Source: a virus. Taken from it: a stretch of DNA of 64,000 bases. The DNA lies in IMG/VR virus record IMGVR_UViG_3300047497_000053, positions 1 through 64,000 of that record, one strand, 5' to 3'. Below are positions 15,053 through 24,584 of the stretch, one piece after another (position 1 is the first letter of the stretch; the number at the start of each line of letters is the position of its first letter). The position numbers were made by a program, and so were the translations under genes. Below the pieces are notes generated by a model, which made no database searches, was not told where the DNA came from, and was given only the letters and a program-made list of their open reading frames with translations.

Positions 15053-18000
15053 CCGCCGCCTGGCAACCAGCCATATTTTTTCTTAAAATCAGGTGCCGTT
15101 TCAGGGTGCTTTACCAAATAATCCAGATGCGATTTCGGCGTGTTGACTGATTCGCGCGGATAGTATTTCTGATTCCACTTGAAGAAATCCAACGCGCGCC
15201 CGTTGTATCCGTTCGGGCCATCGTCTAAATACTCCGTTGCCCGATTCGCCGTGTCACGCATATACGTGTTTTGACGCACAATAGAATTGAGTAAATTCTT
15301 CAACGATTCTTCGTTGTTTGCCGTGCTTGGGCTTAGTTGCTCAAATTGAATGCCAACCTCTTTTTGTGTGGCATTTGGAAAATTGCCCTTGCCGGATTGA
15401 ACGGCCAAATTGCCGAGGTATTTCGCTAGCTCCTCGTAATTGCTGGCATCGTGACCTCTGCCCACCCACGAATCAATGGCTTTTTGCGCCGGTCCCCACC
15501 TTCCAACCGTCGGCGCCCCTTTTGAGTTCAAGATATCTTGCGCCGCTTTAGCATACTGAATTGCAGCCGATGCGGATTGCACGGTGGAACTGGAATCTTG
15601 TTGGAGTTCGGCCCGCGCCTTTGTATTGGCGTCCGCTTTTCCGGCCGTCGCGGTGCCCACGGTTTTTCCCATTTGCCCCGCGTTTTGCGGCAAGCGAAAT
15701 TGCGGATCGGCTAACGCTTTGTCGTGAATTGTTTTGTCCAGGAAATCCGACGGGCGTGGCCCTGGCGTTGCCGGTGGCGGATTGGGCGTCTTTGGTTGAA
15801 TTGCCGTTTGCGCGGGTGGTGTGTTAGCCGTCGGCGCAGCTCCGCGAGGCGGGGCAGCTTGCGCGCCAGTGCGTCCCGGCACGTCGGGTGTCCCAGAAGG
15901 CGGCAGAGTGGACATCGCTTCCTCAACGCTGCCTGCTTGCGGAAAATCACGCTTCCACTTCGGCACCAATACTGTTTCGCCAGGATCGTTTGGGTTGCCG
16001 GTTGAGACCGGCACACGCTCCATAAGGCCCGCTTTCATGTTGGTGTACGTATCAGGCGACAACCGCTGCGCTTCGGCGCCAATGAACGGCTGAAGTTTTC
16101 GGCTATTGAGTACGACGCCGTTTTGGTTGATCGGCGTGTCACCAGTCCATTGTTGATAAGCGTCCACAGCCGCAGTGGCGGATTTCTTGACATTCGGGTC
16201 TTGCGCATGGGTCGCCACGTAATACGCCTGATCGTAATTGTTCTGCGCGTCTTGTTGCGCGTGAAATTTCTGATCGGCGAGCCGCTGTTTGTAATCGTTC
16301 AATACGGTCTGCACGGGTGCTTGGCCCAACACCGTAGACTGGCGCTGCGCGTACGCATACCGTGCCTGTTCTTGTGGCGTCATGGCAGGATTCACGGCAT
16401 ATTTTTGGCGCAGTTCTTCGGCCAAGTTCGTGGGTTTTGGCGCGGGCGCAGTCGGCTGGCTTGTCGCTGCGCTCGGTGGCGGCTGCGTCAGATAGCCGAG
16501 TTTCTGGCGCGCAATCTGGTTCTGGATATCTAGCCCCTGATTCTCCAAACTCTCCTGCTGCGCCGGCAAATACGCCTGCGCGCCCGCGCCCAACCCCGAT
16601 GCCAACGCGACTCCAAGATGCCGCGTCGGCGCGGTCCCCATGGCGGCGATCCCTTGCAACAGCGGCACCACGTTGGAAGCGTGCTTCCACCAGTGATCCT
16701 CGGGCTCGCCAGACGCCGCTGGTGCCGACTTCGCAGGCGGTGCGGTGGTTGCGCCAGCCAAGCCGACCGGGGCAGCTATGGGGTCCTTGCGTGGATCGGC
16801 TTGGCGCGGATCGGGGATAGCCTCCGCGTCCGGATCGTCGGTCGGATCGCCGCCGTCGGCGTACCCGCGCCGGCCGGCGACGCCGCCACGGGCGAACATA
16901 TCGGCGATGGCCATCGCATCCTCGGCCAAGTTGCCCATGCTCTGCAAATTTCCCATCGTTTGCTGCAACCCAGACTTTTGCTGCGGCGATTCGGCGGCGG
17001 TCGCCAGCTTCGTTTCATTCGGATCGTCCGGAATATCCAGTCCGGTTGTCAGATACGGCGTGCCACCTTGGTCAAACCGCGCTCGACCGCCGCGTGCCAG
17101 TCCTGAGCCGTCCCAATTTCCGGCTGGCGCGTCCGAAGTCGCCGCTGGCACGGGATCGGGCGCCGCACCCGTCACGCCGCCCGCTTCGCCAGGGTGCGCC
17201 TTCTTATACGCCGAATACAAACCGCCGTAGGTTTTCGCCACATCGCCGACCGCCGCCGCGTTCTGCAATCCGGTCGGCTGCTGGCGCACGCCGCCTTGCG
17301 CGGTCACGAGGTGCGGCGTCGCGCCCTCCGGGGCTGGCACGCGCGCAGAACCGCCACGCGGCACGCTGCCGGCGACCCCGCCATAGGGTCCGGAACTCCC
17401 GGCCATCGGAGCGTACATGGCCTGCTGCGCTTGCAGGATCGCGGAATAGTCCGACGGCGACACAATCATGCCGCCGCTGTCGTACCCGGCGACGCCACCC
17501 GCCGCGAATTTGCCCTTGCGCGCGGCCTTCTCAGTAGCTTTGCCGTAATCCACGGTTTTGAACCCCGCCGCAAGGCCCACGGCGCCGGGGTGCTTTTTCT
17601 CCACGTCTTGCGCAATCAATCCGATGCGCGTGCGCGGGTCGCCGTGCATTTTATAGCTGACGATATCCTGACCGTCGTACAGCTCGCCGATTTTCTTGAC
17701 ATCGGATTTCAGCCGTTTGTCGCTGAAGAAACCGCCCGGCTGCGTTGTTGTCGTGGTCGATCCCGACAGCGCGCCAGTCCCCTCAGCGATGTTCGCTAAA
17801 AACTGATCCACTTGGAACGGGTACGACTGTTGCTGCAAGAACTGCTGATATTCCGCCGTGTCTTGCGCCTGCTGCGTCTGTTGCTGCACTGTGCCGGCTG
17901 CCAACTGCGCATTCGCGCCCTGCAATCCCGCCGTCTGCGCGCTCGAACCCAACGCGCCCATCTCGGTCGCGGTGTTCGCTCCTTCGCCGTACGCCGTCTG

Positions 18001-18876
18001 TCCCAGCGCCGCCGCTTGCGCAGCGGTGTTGGCGCCTTCCCCGTACGCCGTCTGTCCCAGCGCCGCCGCTTGCGATGCCGTGTTGGCGCCTTCGCCATAC
18101 GCCGTCTGACCGATGCTGGCCAGCTCGCTGCCCGCGCTGCCCAATGCCGCTCGATTGGCCTGCGCGGCGGCCAACCCGACGCCTTGCTGTTGCTGCGCAG
18201 TTGAGAGCGCCGTGTTGTATCCCTGATTGAGCAGGTTGGAATAGATGCTGGCGTTTGAGAGATTCTGTTGCTGCTCCAAATTCGCCGCCGCGATCCCCGT
18301 GCGGTCGCCGCCAAACGCGCCCGACGATATCGCCGTGCCCAACTGACCCGCTTGCTGTTGCTGATTGTTTTGGTTGAGCAACGCCGATTCCGAGCCCACG
18401 ACATCCGACAAATACGGCGATAGGTATTGATTGATGTCCTGCGATGTCAACGCAGTGGGATTGACCGCTTGCCCCGACGCCGCCGCCAGACCCTCGGCGG
18501 TTTTGTTGACGCCACTGGTGCCCGCTTGCGCTGCGTTCAGATTGCTGGCCGCTGCTGCGTTGTACGCGTTCGTGCCCGCTTGCGCTGCACCCAGCGCCGA
18601 GGCCGCCGTGTTGTTGTACGCCGTGGTTCCCGCTTGCGCTTTGCCGAGCGTTCCCGTTGCTGCGCTGTAATACGGCTGCGCTTCGTTCGCGGCGGTGTTG
18701 GTGTTCGTGATTCCGGTTTGTTGCTCGGCGTTGACGGGTGCGACGAATTGACCGCTGTAATCTTTAAACGGTGTGTTGGCGGTTGCGTTCGCTTTCGCGT
18801 TGACAGAATTGTATTGGGCAAGGACGGATGGCGGAATTGATACCGTATTCGTTGACGTTGACGATTTACCTCCCAC
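15049..18876 (-). CDS. Giant internal virion protein with central S74 peptidase-type domain
   Basis: 1275 residues. N-terminal ~380 residues are low-complexity and Gln/Ala/Asn-rich, with three copies of an 18-residue repeat (GQTAYGEGANTAxQAAAL) at ~255-308. A segment at ~380-440 reads FFSDKRLKSDVKKIG, then IVSYKM, RTRIGLIAQDVEKKHPGAV. This is the pattern of the peptidase S74 intramolecular chaperone, whose serine in SD-x-RLK is the usual self-cleavage nucleophile. The ~800 residues downstream are Gly/Pro/Ala-rich with a helical C-terminal domain (DYLVKHPETAPDFKKKYGW at the end). A role in genome ejection is likely from size and position. An S74 domain in the middle rather than at the C-terminus of a fibre is unusual. 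Confidence 0.65.
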   Translation of the reverse strand: MGGKSSTSTNTVSIPPSVLAQYNSVNAKANATANTPFKDYSGQFVAPVNAEQQTGITNTNTAANEAQPYYSAATGTLGKAQAGTTAYNNTAASALGAAQAGTNAYNAAAASNLNAAQAGTSGVNKTAEGLAAASGQAVNPTALTSQDINQYLSPYLSDVVGSESALLNQNNQQQQAGQLGTAISSGAFGGDRTGIAAANLEQQQNLSNASIYSNLLNQGYNTALSTAQQQQGVGLAAAQANRAALGSAGSELASIGQTAYGEGANTASQAAALGQTAYGEGANTAAQAAALGQTAYGEGANTATEMGALGSSAQTAGLQGANAQLAAGTVQQQTQQAQDTAEYQQFLQQQSYPFQVDQFLANIAEGTGALSGSTTTTTQPGGFFSDKRLKSDVKKIGELYDGQDIVSYKMHGDPRTRIGLIAQDVEKKHPGAVGLAAGFKTVDYGKATEKAARKGKFAAGGVAGYDSGGMIVSPSDYSAILQAQQAMYAPMAGSSGPYGGVAGSVPRGGSARVPAPEGATPHLVTAQGGVRQQPTGLQNAAAVGDVAKTYGGLYSAYKKAHPGEAGGVTGAAPDPVPAATSDAPAGNWDGSGLARGGRARFDQGGTPYLTTGLDIPDDPNETKLATAAESPQQKSGLQQTMGNLQSMGNLAEDAMAIADMFARGGVAGRRGYADGGDPTDDPDAEAIPDPRQADPRKDPIAAPVGLAGATTAPPAKSAPAASGEPEDHWWKHASNVVPLLQGIAAMGTAPTRHLGVALASGLGAGAQAYLPAQQESLENQGLDIQNQIARQKLGYLTQPPPSAATSQPTAPAPKPTNLAEELRQKYAVNPAMTPQEQARYAYAQRQSTVLGQAPVQTVLNDYKQRLADQKFHAQQDAQNNYDQAYYVATHAQDPNVKKSATAAVDAYQQWTGDTPINQNGVVLNSRKLQPFIGAEAQRLSPDTYTNMKAGLMERVPVSTGNPNDPGETVLVPKWKRDFPQAGSVEEAMSTLPPSGTPDVPGRTGAQAAPPRGAAPTANTPPAQTAIQPKTPNPPPATPGPRPSDFLDKTIHDKALADPQFRLPQNAGQMGKTVGTATAGKADANTKARAELQQDSSSTVQSASAAIQYAKAAQDILNSKGAPTVGRWGPAQKAIDSWVGRGHDASNYEELAKYLGNLAVQSGKGNFPNATQKEVGIQFEQLSPSTANNEESLKNLLNSIVRQNTYMRDTANRATEYLDDGPNGYNGRALDFFKWNQKYYPRESVNTPKSHLDYLVKHPETAPDFKKKYGWLPGGG
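17960..18117 (-). repeat. 54-bp coding repeat, three copies
   Basis: Three tandem 54-nt units encode GQTAYGEGANTAxQAAAL within the giant internal protein; the copies differ at a few positions. Confidence 0.8.
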
Positions 18877-18877
18877 G

Positions 18878-19384
18878 TTACGCTCCTACCCCATGCCCCG
18901 GCTCAGCCTTCGCGCCATACAGAAAAAACGCGCCCGCTGGTTCACCGAACAATCGTTGATACAGCCGTACCTTGCCCGCCGTGCGCGTGCTTGACAGGAT
19001 GCCCATAATGAGCGGCATGCCCAATTGATCGGCGCAGTGCTTGCTGTACTCCACCAGCTTGCGCGCCCGGCCGCCTTTGGCGGATCGATATTCAGGGTAG
19101 ATGAAGACGGCGCGTTCTTCAATCACATCGGCAGTGCTATACCACATGCGGCCCAATCGAAGCAGCACCAAGCCTTGGATTTCCTTGGTTCCCGTTGGCC
19201 CGATGACAGGACACAGCCCGTGATCTTGGCAGAGCGCGGGCCAGATTTCTTTGGCCAACAGATCGGTGCTAGCGTTCAAGAACGAATTTTCCTCGCACGC
19301 CGTAATCGCCAAACGCATCACCTCAGCCATGTCATCGGTTGTGGCTAAACGGATGCTTAAGTTCTCGGCGGTGGGGTCAGTCAC
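18878..19384 (-). CDS. GNAT-family N-acetyltransferase
   Basis: 168 residues from the GTG at 19384, which overlaps the upstream stop. GNAT features: N-terminal SIRLATTDDMAEVMRLA, strand ERAVFIYPEYRSAKGGRARKLVEYSK (acetyl-CoA loop region R-x-x-G-G-R/G-R), and LIMGILSSTRTAGKVRLYQRLF. It transfers an acetyl group to an unknown amine. GNAT genes inside phage late operons recur in related genomes; the substrate may be a virion or host protein. Confidence 0.75.
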   Translation of the reverse strand: MTDPTAENLSIRLATTDDMAEVMRLAITACEENSFLNASTDLLAKEIWPALCQDHGLCPVIGPTGTKEIQGLVLLRLGRMWYSTADVIEERAVFIYPEYRSAKGGRARKLVEYSKHCADQLGMPLIMGILSSTRTAGKVRLYQRLFGEPAGAFFLYGAKAEPGHGVGA

Positions 19385-19871
19385 GTTTCGGTCCTGGCAA
19401 TTTTTTAAGCGTATCCACAAGTTCCTTGCGCATGCGCAGCACGAATTTGTCTAACACCCGATGCCCGGTATCCATATCGCCGTTGCCGGCCATTCTGACC
19501 TGATCGGGGTGCAAGACGTATTCGCCGCCGGCCGCGACGATGGGGACGCCGGAGGACGCGCCGCCGTCCGCCTTCGGTGCGGGCGATCCATACACCCCAC
19601 CCGACTGACCATAGGGTGCCGATCCCGCGCCGTAGGGCTCGCCGCCGAACATGCGGCGCATGTGGCGAAAGCCCGCCATGGTGTTGCCCTCTCCCATACC
19701 ACTCACGATATCGGCAGGAATTACGTATGCACCTTCGGGAACATGAATCGGCAAATGATCCGTGCGCCCCGCCACGTGACTGTGAATCGGCCCCGTGTGC
19801 AGTTTCGGGCCATAGGTGCGATGCGGCGTCAGTTTCACGCCCTTCATTTCAACGGTTGAGGTTTCGCTCAT
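19377..19871 (-). CDS. Late-operon protein of HTGPIHS-VAGRTDHLP type
   Basis: 164 residues. Carries LHTGPIHSHVAGRTDHLPIHVPEGAYVIPADIVSGMGEGNTMAGF and a second conserved stretch VPIVAAGGEYVLHPDQV. I recall this family from many podovirus-like phages between nozzle and internal-protein genes; it has no known function. Overlaps the GNAT gene by 8 nt. Confidence 0.7.
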   Translation of the reverse strand: MSETSTVEMKGVKLTPHRTYGPKLHTGPIHSHVAGRTDHLPIHVPEGAYVIPADIVSGMGEGNTMAGFRHMRRMFGGEPYGAGSAPYGQSGGVYGSPAPKADGGASSGVPIVAAGGEYVLHPDQVRMAGNGDMDTGHRVLDKFVLRMRKELVDTLKKLPGPKRD

Positions 19872-19883
19872 GAATAGCTCATA

Positions 19884-20279
19884 TCATGACCAACTCACTG
19901 CAATCACTTGGCCCGTGCCAGGAACCGCCAAAATGCCAAACGAAGTCGGCAGATTCACAAAGTAGGTGCCGACCACAGTCGGAATAACATACAACACACG
20001 CGCAGATGCACCCAGTTGATTTGTGTCGTAAACGTGTCCGACGGCGCTTCCCGCCGTAGTTACGCTCACCGATGCTAGTCGCCCTGCCGACGTTTTGCAA
20101 AGCGATGGCGCCGCCACGCCGGTGACAACGAGTTGTCCATTTACCGCCAAATACGTCTGCGTCAAGTTATTGACCGCGACGACCAGATTCTTGAGCGTCG
20201 TCAGGATGTCCGAGATGGACGCGCCGCCTTGGACGGGTGCGGGCTGACGGCCCGTTGCGTTGTTCACGGCGGGTTGCAT
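19884..20279 (-). CDS. Small beta-rich virion protein (putative)
   Basis: 131 residues. After a helical N-terminal stretch it has short beta segments (YLAVNGQLVVTG, SVSVTTAGSAVGHVYDT, RVLYVIPTVVGTYFVNLP). Such small proteins typically follow nozzle genes. Its start overlaps the stop of the next upstream gene by 1 nt. Confidence 0.6.
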   Translation of the reverse strand: MQPAVNNATGRQPAPVQGGASISDILTTLKNLVVAVNNLTQTYLAVNGQLVVTGVAAPSLCKTSAGRLASVSVTTAGSAVGHVYDTNQLGASARVLYVIPTVVGTYFVNLPTSFGILAVPGTGQVIAVSWS

Positions 20280-22333
20280 CAGAATTTCCCATCCGGCGCG
20301 TATCGATAGCGCAGCGCGCCCGTGCGCCAGAAGCTGCCCAAGTCAGACGAACCGATGCGCACGCTGACCAGTCGTGCCCGCAGTCGCGTATTGAAATACT
20401 CAGTCGCTTGGGTCACTGTGTACGGCCCGAACACCTGCGGAGTGTCGCCGGGATAATCGGCGCAGTAGAACGTGATTTGCACGCTGGCGGTTTGAGCGGC
20501 GCTCACTTGTCCCCATTTCATGTCGGGCCACACCAGATCAATGAACGATTTATTGTCGCCTTCATTGATTGCGTAATAGCCCGTTTGGAAATACGAGACC
20601 ATTGGAGAGCCTGCGGCATCATTGGATGTCTCGTGCTGGTAAAGGTAGTTGTAGGGGCCGACGTTTGATCCGTACGTCGCACCAATCGGTGGACCCAAGA
20701 TGGATTGGTCTATCCATGCCGTGCGATTCAGCGCGCCGTAATCCCATGTACCCAAGGCTATGTTGTATTTGACATAGAGATCGTTTTCGCCCGTGCCCGT
20801 GCTGACCGATGCGATGGATGGATAGAACCATTGAATCTCGTTGAACAACGAATTAACAGCCACGCGAATGTTGTTTCGATACGGGTTCGCTTGTCCATTG
20901 AGGAATTGCGGCGTGATGTTTTGAAATACCCGATCCCAAACGCTGCACGGAAGCGGCGTGACGCCCGAACTGGATAGAATGAAAAACTGCGATTGCCCCA
21001 TCCAATACTCAATGCCGTTCACAAACGCGGCGGCTTTTGGCGCGATGAGCCCGCAACCCGTGCCAATTTGGTTGAACGAGTACACATACGGAGGTCCGAT
21101 ATACTGCATGGACCAAGCATCCACGTCCGTATGCACGATGGCTTGTTGTGGACCCTGAACGCATCCGACGATTTGCGATCCCTTGGAAATACGGAACGAT
21201 CCGGCCTGATTGGCAACCGTTGGAATCCACTGATTGAAATTGCCGACATCGCACCACGAAATCAATAAAGGATCGGGAATGCCTGTCTGGGTAGAGCCCC
21301 ACGCGATGAGTTGTCGCTGAGGCATAGCGACAAAGATACCCGCGTTCGTGGTCGGCGCATTGGCGATGACTTGCGCTTTCAACATGCCGGGAGACCAATA
21401 AAAAATTGGGCTATAAGACGGAAAAATGGTTTGCGGACATGCGATCAACTCTTGTCCGAAATTATCCAGCGTCCAACTTTCGGTGTTTTGTTCGGTTCCA
21501 TAGTTTGTGTAATAAATTGTGTATTCCAATGCATAACCGTATCCATTCGCTTGTGCAATAGCTGGCCCTAAAATAGTAAAATTATTGGCGTCTATTAAAG
21601 ACTGGATCACGTAATTGCCAATCGGCAAGACAACTTGTGCCGCCGAAATATCAATTTCACTTTGAATCGGAAACGAATCGCCAACCCCGTATGTGTAATT
21701 GGGTAGATTTACCGTAACTACATTGGAATTTATTACCATTGAATAAAGGGGAAACTCGATGGTTGTAGACGTAGATGTGGCGGGTGTTAACTCGCCAAGT
21801 ATGTTTGTAGCGGCAATCGTGTAGGTATTATCGGTATTATGGCCGTCAGGATCGCATGCGTATTGACCGTACAAAACAAGGCCGCCAATTGAGAATTGAG
21901 TCTCAATGCAAACGACCATTGAATTATTAACTAAAGTGATATTTGGATCTACAATGATGATATACGGGCTTCCATTGAGTGATGAAGCCACTAAGTCAGT
22001 ATAGACACCAAATGATTGACGGATATTGGGGGAAATGTCGGTATCTATTGCTTGATTCGTGACGATTGTCAAAAACCCCTCGCCGCCTACCGCCAGATGC
22101 GCCTGCGCGTTCAAATCCTCCCACGCCCACAATTGCCGGATCACATTCGGAAAGGTCTGCGGCGCGTACAAAATATACTGAAGCCACCCGCCCAGTTTCT
22201 GCACCAACCCGAGTCCGTTGGCGTCATAGAAAAACCGAATCAGTTGCGACTGCGATATCCCGGAGTTTTCATTGAGCGCGGGTGTTTCGTTGGTATCAGT
22301 TCCCGGCACCAGCTTCATGACGGCGTGTGGCAT
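20279..22333 (-). CDS. Tail nozzle / packaged-DNA stabilisation-type protein
   Basis: 684 residues, dominated by beta-propeller-like repeats with aromatic strands. N terminus has NENSGISQSQLIRFFYDANGLGLVQKLGGWLQY, then LWAWEDLNAQAHLAVGGEGFL. This layout resembles the gp10-type DNA-stabilisation proteins (Phage_stabilise) that close the podovirus tail. Upstream is an adaptor-type protein. The assignment is from fold impression, length and position rather than a diagnostic motif. Confidence 0.6.
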   Translation of the reverse strand: MPHAVMKLVPGTDTNETPALNENSGISQSQLIRFFYDANGLGLVQKLGGWLQYILYAPQTFPNVIRQLWAWEDLNAQAHLAVGGEGFLTIVTNQAIDTDISPNIRQSFGVYTDLVASSLNGSPYIIIVDPNITLVNNSMVVCIETQFSIGGLVLYGQYACDPDGHNTDNTYTIAATNILGELTPATSTSTTIEFPLYSMVINSNVVTVNLPNYTYGVGDSFPIQSEIDISAAQVVLPIGNYVIQSLIDANNFTILGPAIAQANGYGYALEYTIYYTNYGTEQNTESWTLDNFGQELIACPQTIFPSYSPIFYWSPGMLKAQVIANAPTTNAGIFVAMPQRQLIAWGSTQTGIPDPLLISWCDVGNFNQWIPTVANQAGSFRISKGSQIVGCVQGPQQAIVHTDVDAWSMQYIGPPYVYSFNQIGTGCGLIAPKAAAFVNGIEYWMGQSQFFILSSSGVTPLPCSVWDRVFQNITPQFLNGQANPYRNNIRVAVNSLFNEIQWFYPSIASVSTGTGENDLYVKYNIALGTWDYGALNRTAWIDQSILGPPIGATYGSNVGPYNYLYQHETSNDAAGSPMVSYFQTGYYAINEGDNKSFIDLVWPDMKWGQVSAAQTASVQITFYCADYPGDTPQVFGPYTVTQATEYFNTRLRARLVSVRIGSSDLGSFWRTGALRYRYAPDGKF

Positions 22334-22336
22334 ACC

Positions 22337-23137
22337 TCACCGAGTCTGCGTCGCCGAGGTCGGCGTGGAATACCCAGACCATGACGAGCCTTCTTGTTTT
22401 TTCTGATTCTCTTTCGGGATCGCACCCAACCGAAGCGCTTGATACGCTTTTTCGTACGAGAGACCCATGTCCGCACTATCCGACGTTGCGCTGAAATTGC
22501 GCTGGAACGCCGAGACGTAAATCATGCTCGCCATCAACAGCATGTCGGGATAATAGGTTGATATATACGTGCTGGCCGTATCCGCGACACCTGAAACGGC
22601 GTATTTATATAGCGACGGCGGCACGACGGTTCCCGTGACGCGCAGCGTGTAACCATAGTTCGGTGCCGGTCCCAAAAGAATATTGGTGTTCGTGTTGTAC
22701 GCACCCGGTGTTGGCGTTGCCGCAAACGTGTCGCCGTACATCGCGTAATACTTCGGCGTGCCCGCACTGTAAAGACCGCTGTACACGTTCTGAATGAATT
22801 CCTTGCTGACCGGCAAGAGCGGCGTCGCGTTCACCACTTGCGCGCCGTTGATCTGTGCGATTTCCAACGTTTGCACGGTGAAAAAATCGTCAATCGGCAA
22901 CGCAAACACGGGTTGTCCCGCCGTCAGCGCGTAAGTGTTTGATGTCTGCGACGGCAAGATGTCCAAGTCGCGGGCGATGCGCTGCTCCGCGTAGTTGAGC
23001 ATCTGTTGCACGATGCCCTGCAGCGGCGCGTCGTTGAACTGCCAGACGCCCGCGTTTTCGCTGGTGAGCGCAACCGCCAAAATGCCGATCTGTTGCACGT
23101 ACAGGTTATACGTGAGCGGATTCGTGTTGGCGGTCAC
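22337..23137 (-). CDS. Head-tail adaptor-type protein
   Basis: 266 residues. N-terminal helix (QGIVQQMLNYAEQRIARDLDI), then a beta section around FALPIDDFFTVQTLEIAQ and a C-terminal helical region (YYPDMLLMASMIYVSAFQR). This helix-beta-helix plan with a P-x-DF strand is typical of gp4/gp6-like adaptors or tail tubular A-like proteins. It lies directly before the nozzle gene. Confidence 0.6.
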   Translation of the reverse strand: MTANTNPLTYNLYVQQIGILAVALTSENAGVWQFNDAPLQGIVQQMLNYAEQRIARDLDILPSQTSNTYALTAGQPVFALPIDDFFTVQTLEIAQINGAQVVNATPLLPVSKEFIQNVYSGLYSAGTPKYYAMYGDTFAATPTPGAYNTNTNILLGPAPNYGYTLRVTGTVVPPSLYKYAVSGVADTASTYISTYYPDMLLMASMIYVSAFQRNFSATSDSADMGLSYEKAYQALRLGAIPKENQKKQEGSSWSGYSTPTSATQTR

Positions 23138-23628
23138 GGCGGATATTCCGTAAGAGTGCCGCCGATCACTTCGTCAATTAGCAACAAGTCATCCGGCGTC
23201 ACGCGATGCGCCGGAATCGACAACGGATACGGCACGCGGCGGATGTGCTGGAGCGCGTTGATTTGCAGTGCCGAGCAAATCCAGTGGCCGTCCTGATGGT
23301 TGTCGCGGCCCAAGATGAAATCCACGATGTCCCATTTGCCGTACGGCGTGCCGATCTTGGCTCGAAGCGCCGCTTCCCAGCCAGCGTACTCGGCAGGTGT
23401 GCACTCTAGCGTCACGACCGTGCGTCGCTTCCACCGTTCGTATCCTGCGGGCCGTATATGCGTTCCAGCGGGTTGGCCGCCCACGTAATCACTACGGGCA
23501 CCCAAGAGGCGTCCGTCCGCTAGCACGGCGTCTACGTGGCTGTAACCGCCAAATCCTTGGCCATACCACGCGATCAGTCGTGAGGACAGCCCCGCGCCCA
23601 ATACGAACTGGTGGCGGATTTGCGGCAC
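23134..23628 (-). CDS. NlpC/P60 or YiiX-like cysteine peptidase/amidase
   Basis: 164 residues. A histidine in GYSHVDAVLADGRLLGARSD and a cysteine in HWICSALQINAL are placed as in permuted papain-like amidases, with GTPYGKWDIVDF between them. These cleave peptide or amide bonds in peptidoglycan or acyl-amides. It sits next to a lysozyme-like gene, so it is likely to serve lysis or virion entry. Confidence 0.7.
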   Translation of the reverse strand: MPQIRHQFVLGAGLSSRLIAWYGQGFGGYSHVDAVLADGRLLGARSDYVGGQPAGTHIRPAGYERWKRRTVVTLECTPAEYAGWEAALRAKIGTPYGKWDIVDFILGRDNHQDGHWICSALQINALQHIRRVPYPLSIPAHRVTPDDLLLIDEVIGGTLTEYPP

Positions 23629-23629
23629 C

Positions 23630-23887
23630 TCACTTCGCGGCGAGTAGCGCCGTGGCCTCGGTCTGGATGATCTGCGCCAGCGCCTTCAGTTCGTCTTGCG
23701 CAATCGTCGGCAACGCGGCCAGCACATCCACCTCCAATTTCGCCACCGAGGCCAAGATGTTCACCTCGTTCGGGTTGGTGGAAATTGAGGTCAGGAACGT
23801 GATGAGCTGCGGCAGGATCAGTTTCGCGGTGTCCTGCTTGGCAATCGCAATGAGCGGGGCCAAAACAGTGGAAATGTTCGTGGTCAT
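23630..23887 (-). CDS. Hypothetical 85-aa helical protein
   Basis: Amphipathic helices (TVLAPLIAIAKQDTAKLILPQLITFLTSIS, LASVAKLEVDVLAALPTIAQ) and an alanine-rich end. Lies in the lysis cluster; it could be membrane-active but has no clear transmembrane helix. Confidence 0.55.
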   Translation of the reverse strand: MTTNISTVLAPLIAIAKQDTAKLILPQLITFLTSISTNPNEVNILASVAKLEVDVLAALPTIAQDELKALAQIIQTEATALLAAK

Positions 23888-24132
23888 GATGGGTCCTTTT
23901 TGGTGGGTTCGGCGGGGACAACCGAAACGACTTTGGTAGCCAGCGTATCCAGCTTCGCCATCGTATCGGCGTGATTGTCCGCGTTAGTTTGCGTGAGGCG
24001 CGTGTTTTCGTCTAGCTTCGCCGAATTGGCCCTAGAACGGAAATACGCAGCCAGCGCCGCCAATAGCGCGCCCAAACTGCCAATCGCGCCTGCGATTGCC
24101 GAGATGATTTGCGGGTCCATGTACCATTTCAT
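23884..24132 (-). CDS. Holin-like small membrane protein
   Basis: 82 residues from the ATG at 24132 overlapping the lysozyme stop (an ATG at 24120 is equally possible). One transmembrane helix near the N terminus (IISAIAGAIGSLGALLAALAAYF) is followed by a polar, charged tail (RSRANSAKLDENTRLTQ). Size, topology and position beside the endolysin suggest a holin or accessory lysis protein. Confidence 0.55.
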   Translation of the reverse strand: MKWYMDPQIISAIAGAIGSLGALLAALAAYFRSRANSAKLDENTRLTQTNADNHADTMAKLDTLATKVVSVVPAEPTKKDPS

Positions 24133-24584
24133 GCGGGCACTCCTTGAGCAATTGGAATCAGCGAGCCGGTCAGCGGCACATCGGCGAATACTTGGCGCAC
24201 GTAATTCTGCGTCTCGGTGGGCATGTCCGAAAACGCTTGGCCCGACGCGATCCAGCGATGCACGTTGCCCTCGCCCCAGTCGTACGCCGCGACGGCGAGC
24301 TGCCAGTCGCTGAAACGCGCGTCGCAATGCGACAGCAATTCGGCGGCCGTCGCCACGTCATTCGGAATGGACCGACCCGCGTGCGGAAAATCCTTGGGGT
24401 TCAATTGCATCATGCCGACGCAGCCCGCCGAGGATATTTCGGTGCCATTGATGACCTCGGGACGCCACGAGCATTCTTGGAAGGCAATGCGCACCAACAG
24501 ATTTCTAGGAATAGAGTAGTGATCTTCCGCGCCGTTGAGGAGCGACAGATACGGGCCTGCGCCATCCAAATAGTTATCGGCCAC
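24129..24584 (-). CDS. Lytic transglycosylase-type endolysin
   Basis: 151 residues. SLT-type features: IPRNLLVRIAFQECSW with the catalytic glutamate (~residue 37), SAGCVGMMQLNP, and LAVAAYDWGEGNVHRW. It cleaves the MurNAc-GlcNAc bond. No signal peptide, so it depends on a holin, or it could be carried in the virion. Confidence 0.85.
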   Translation of the reverse strand: MADNYLDGAGPYLSLLNGAEDHYSIPRNLLVRIAFQECSWRPEVINGTEISSAGCVGMMQLNPKDFPHAGRSIPNDVATAAELLSHCDARFSDWQLAVAAYDWGEGNVHRWIASGQAFSDMPTETQNYVRQVFADVPLTGSLIPIAQGVPA

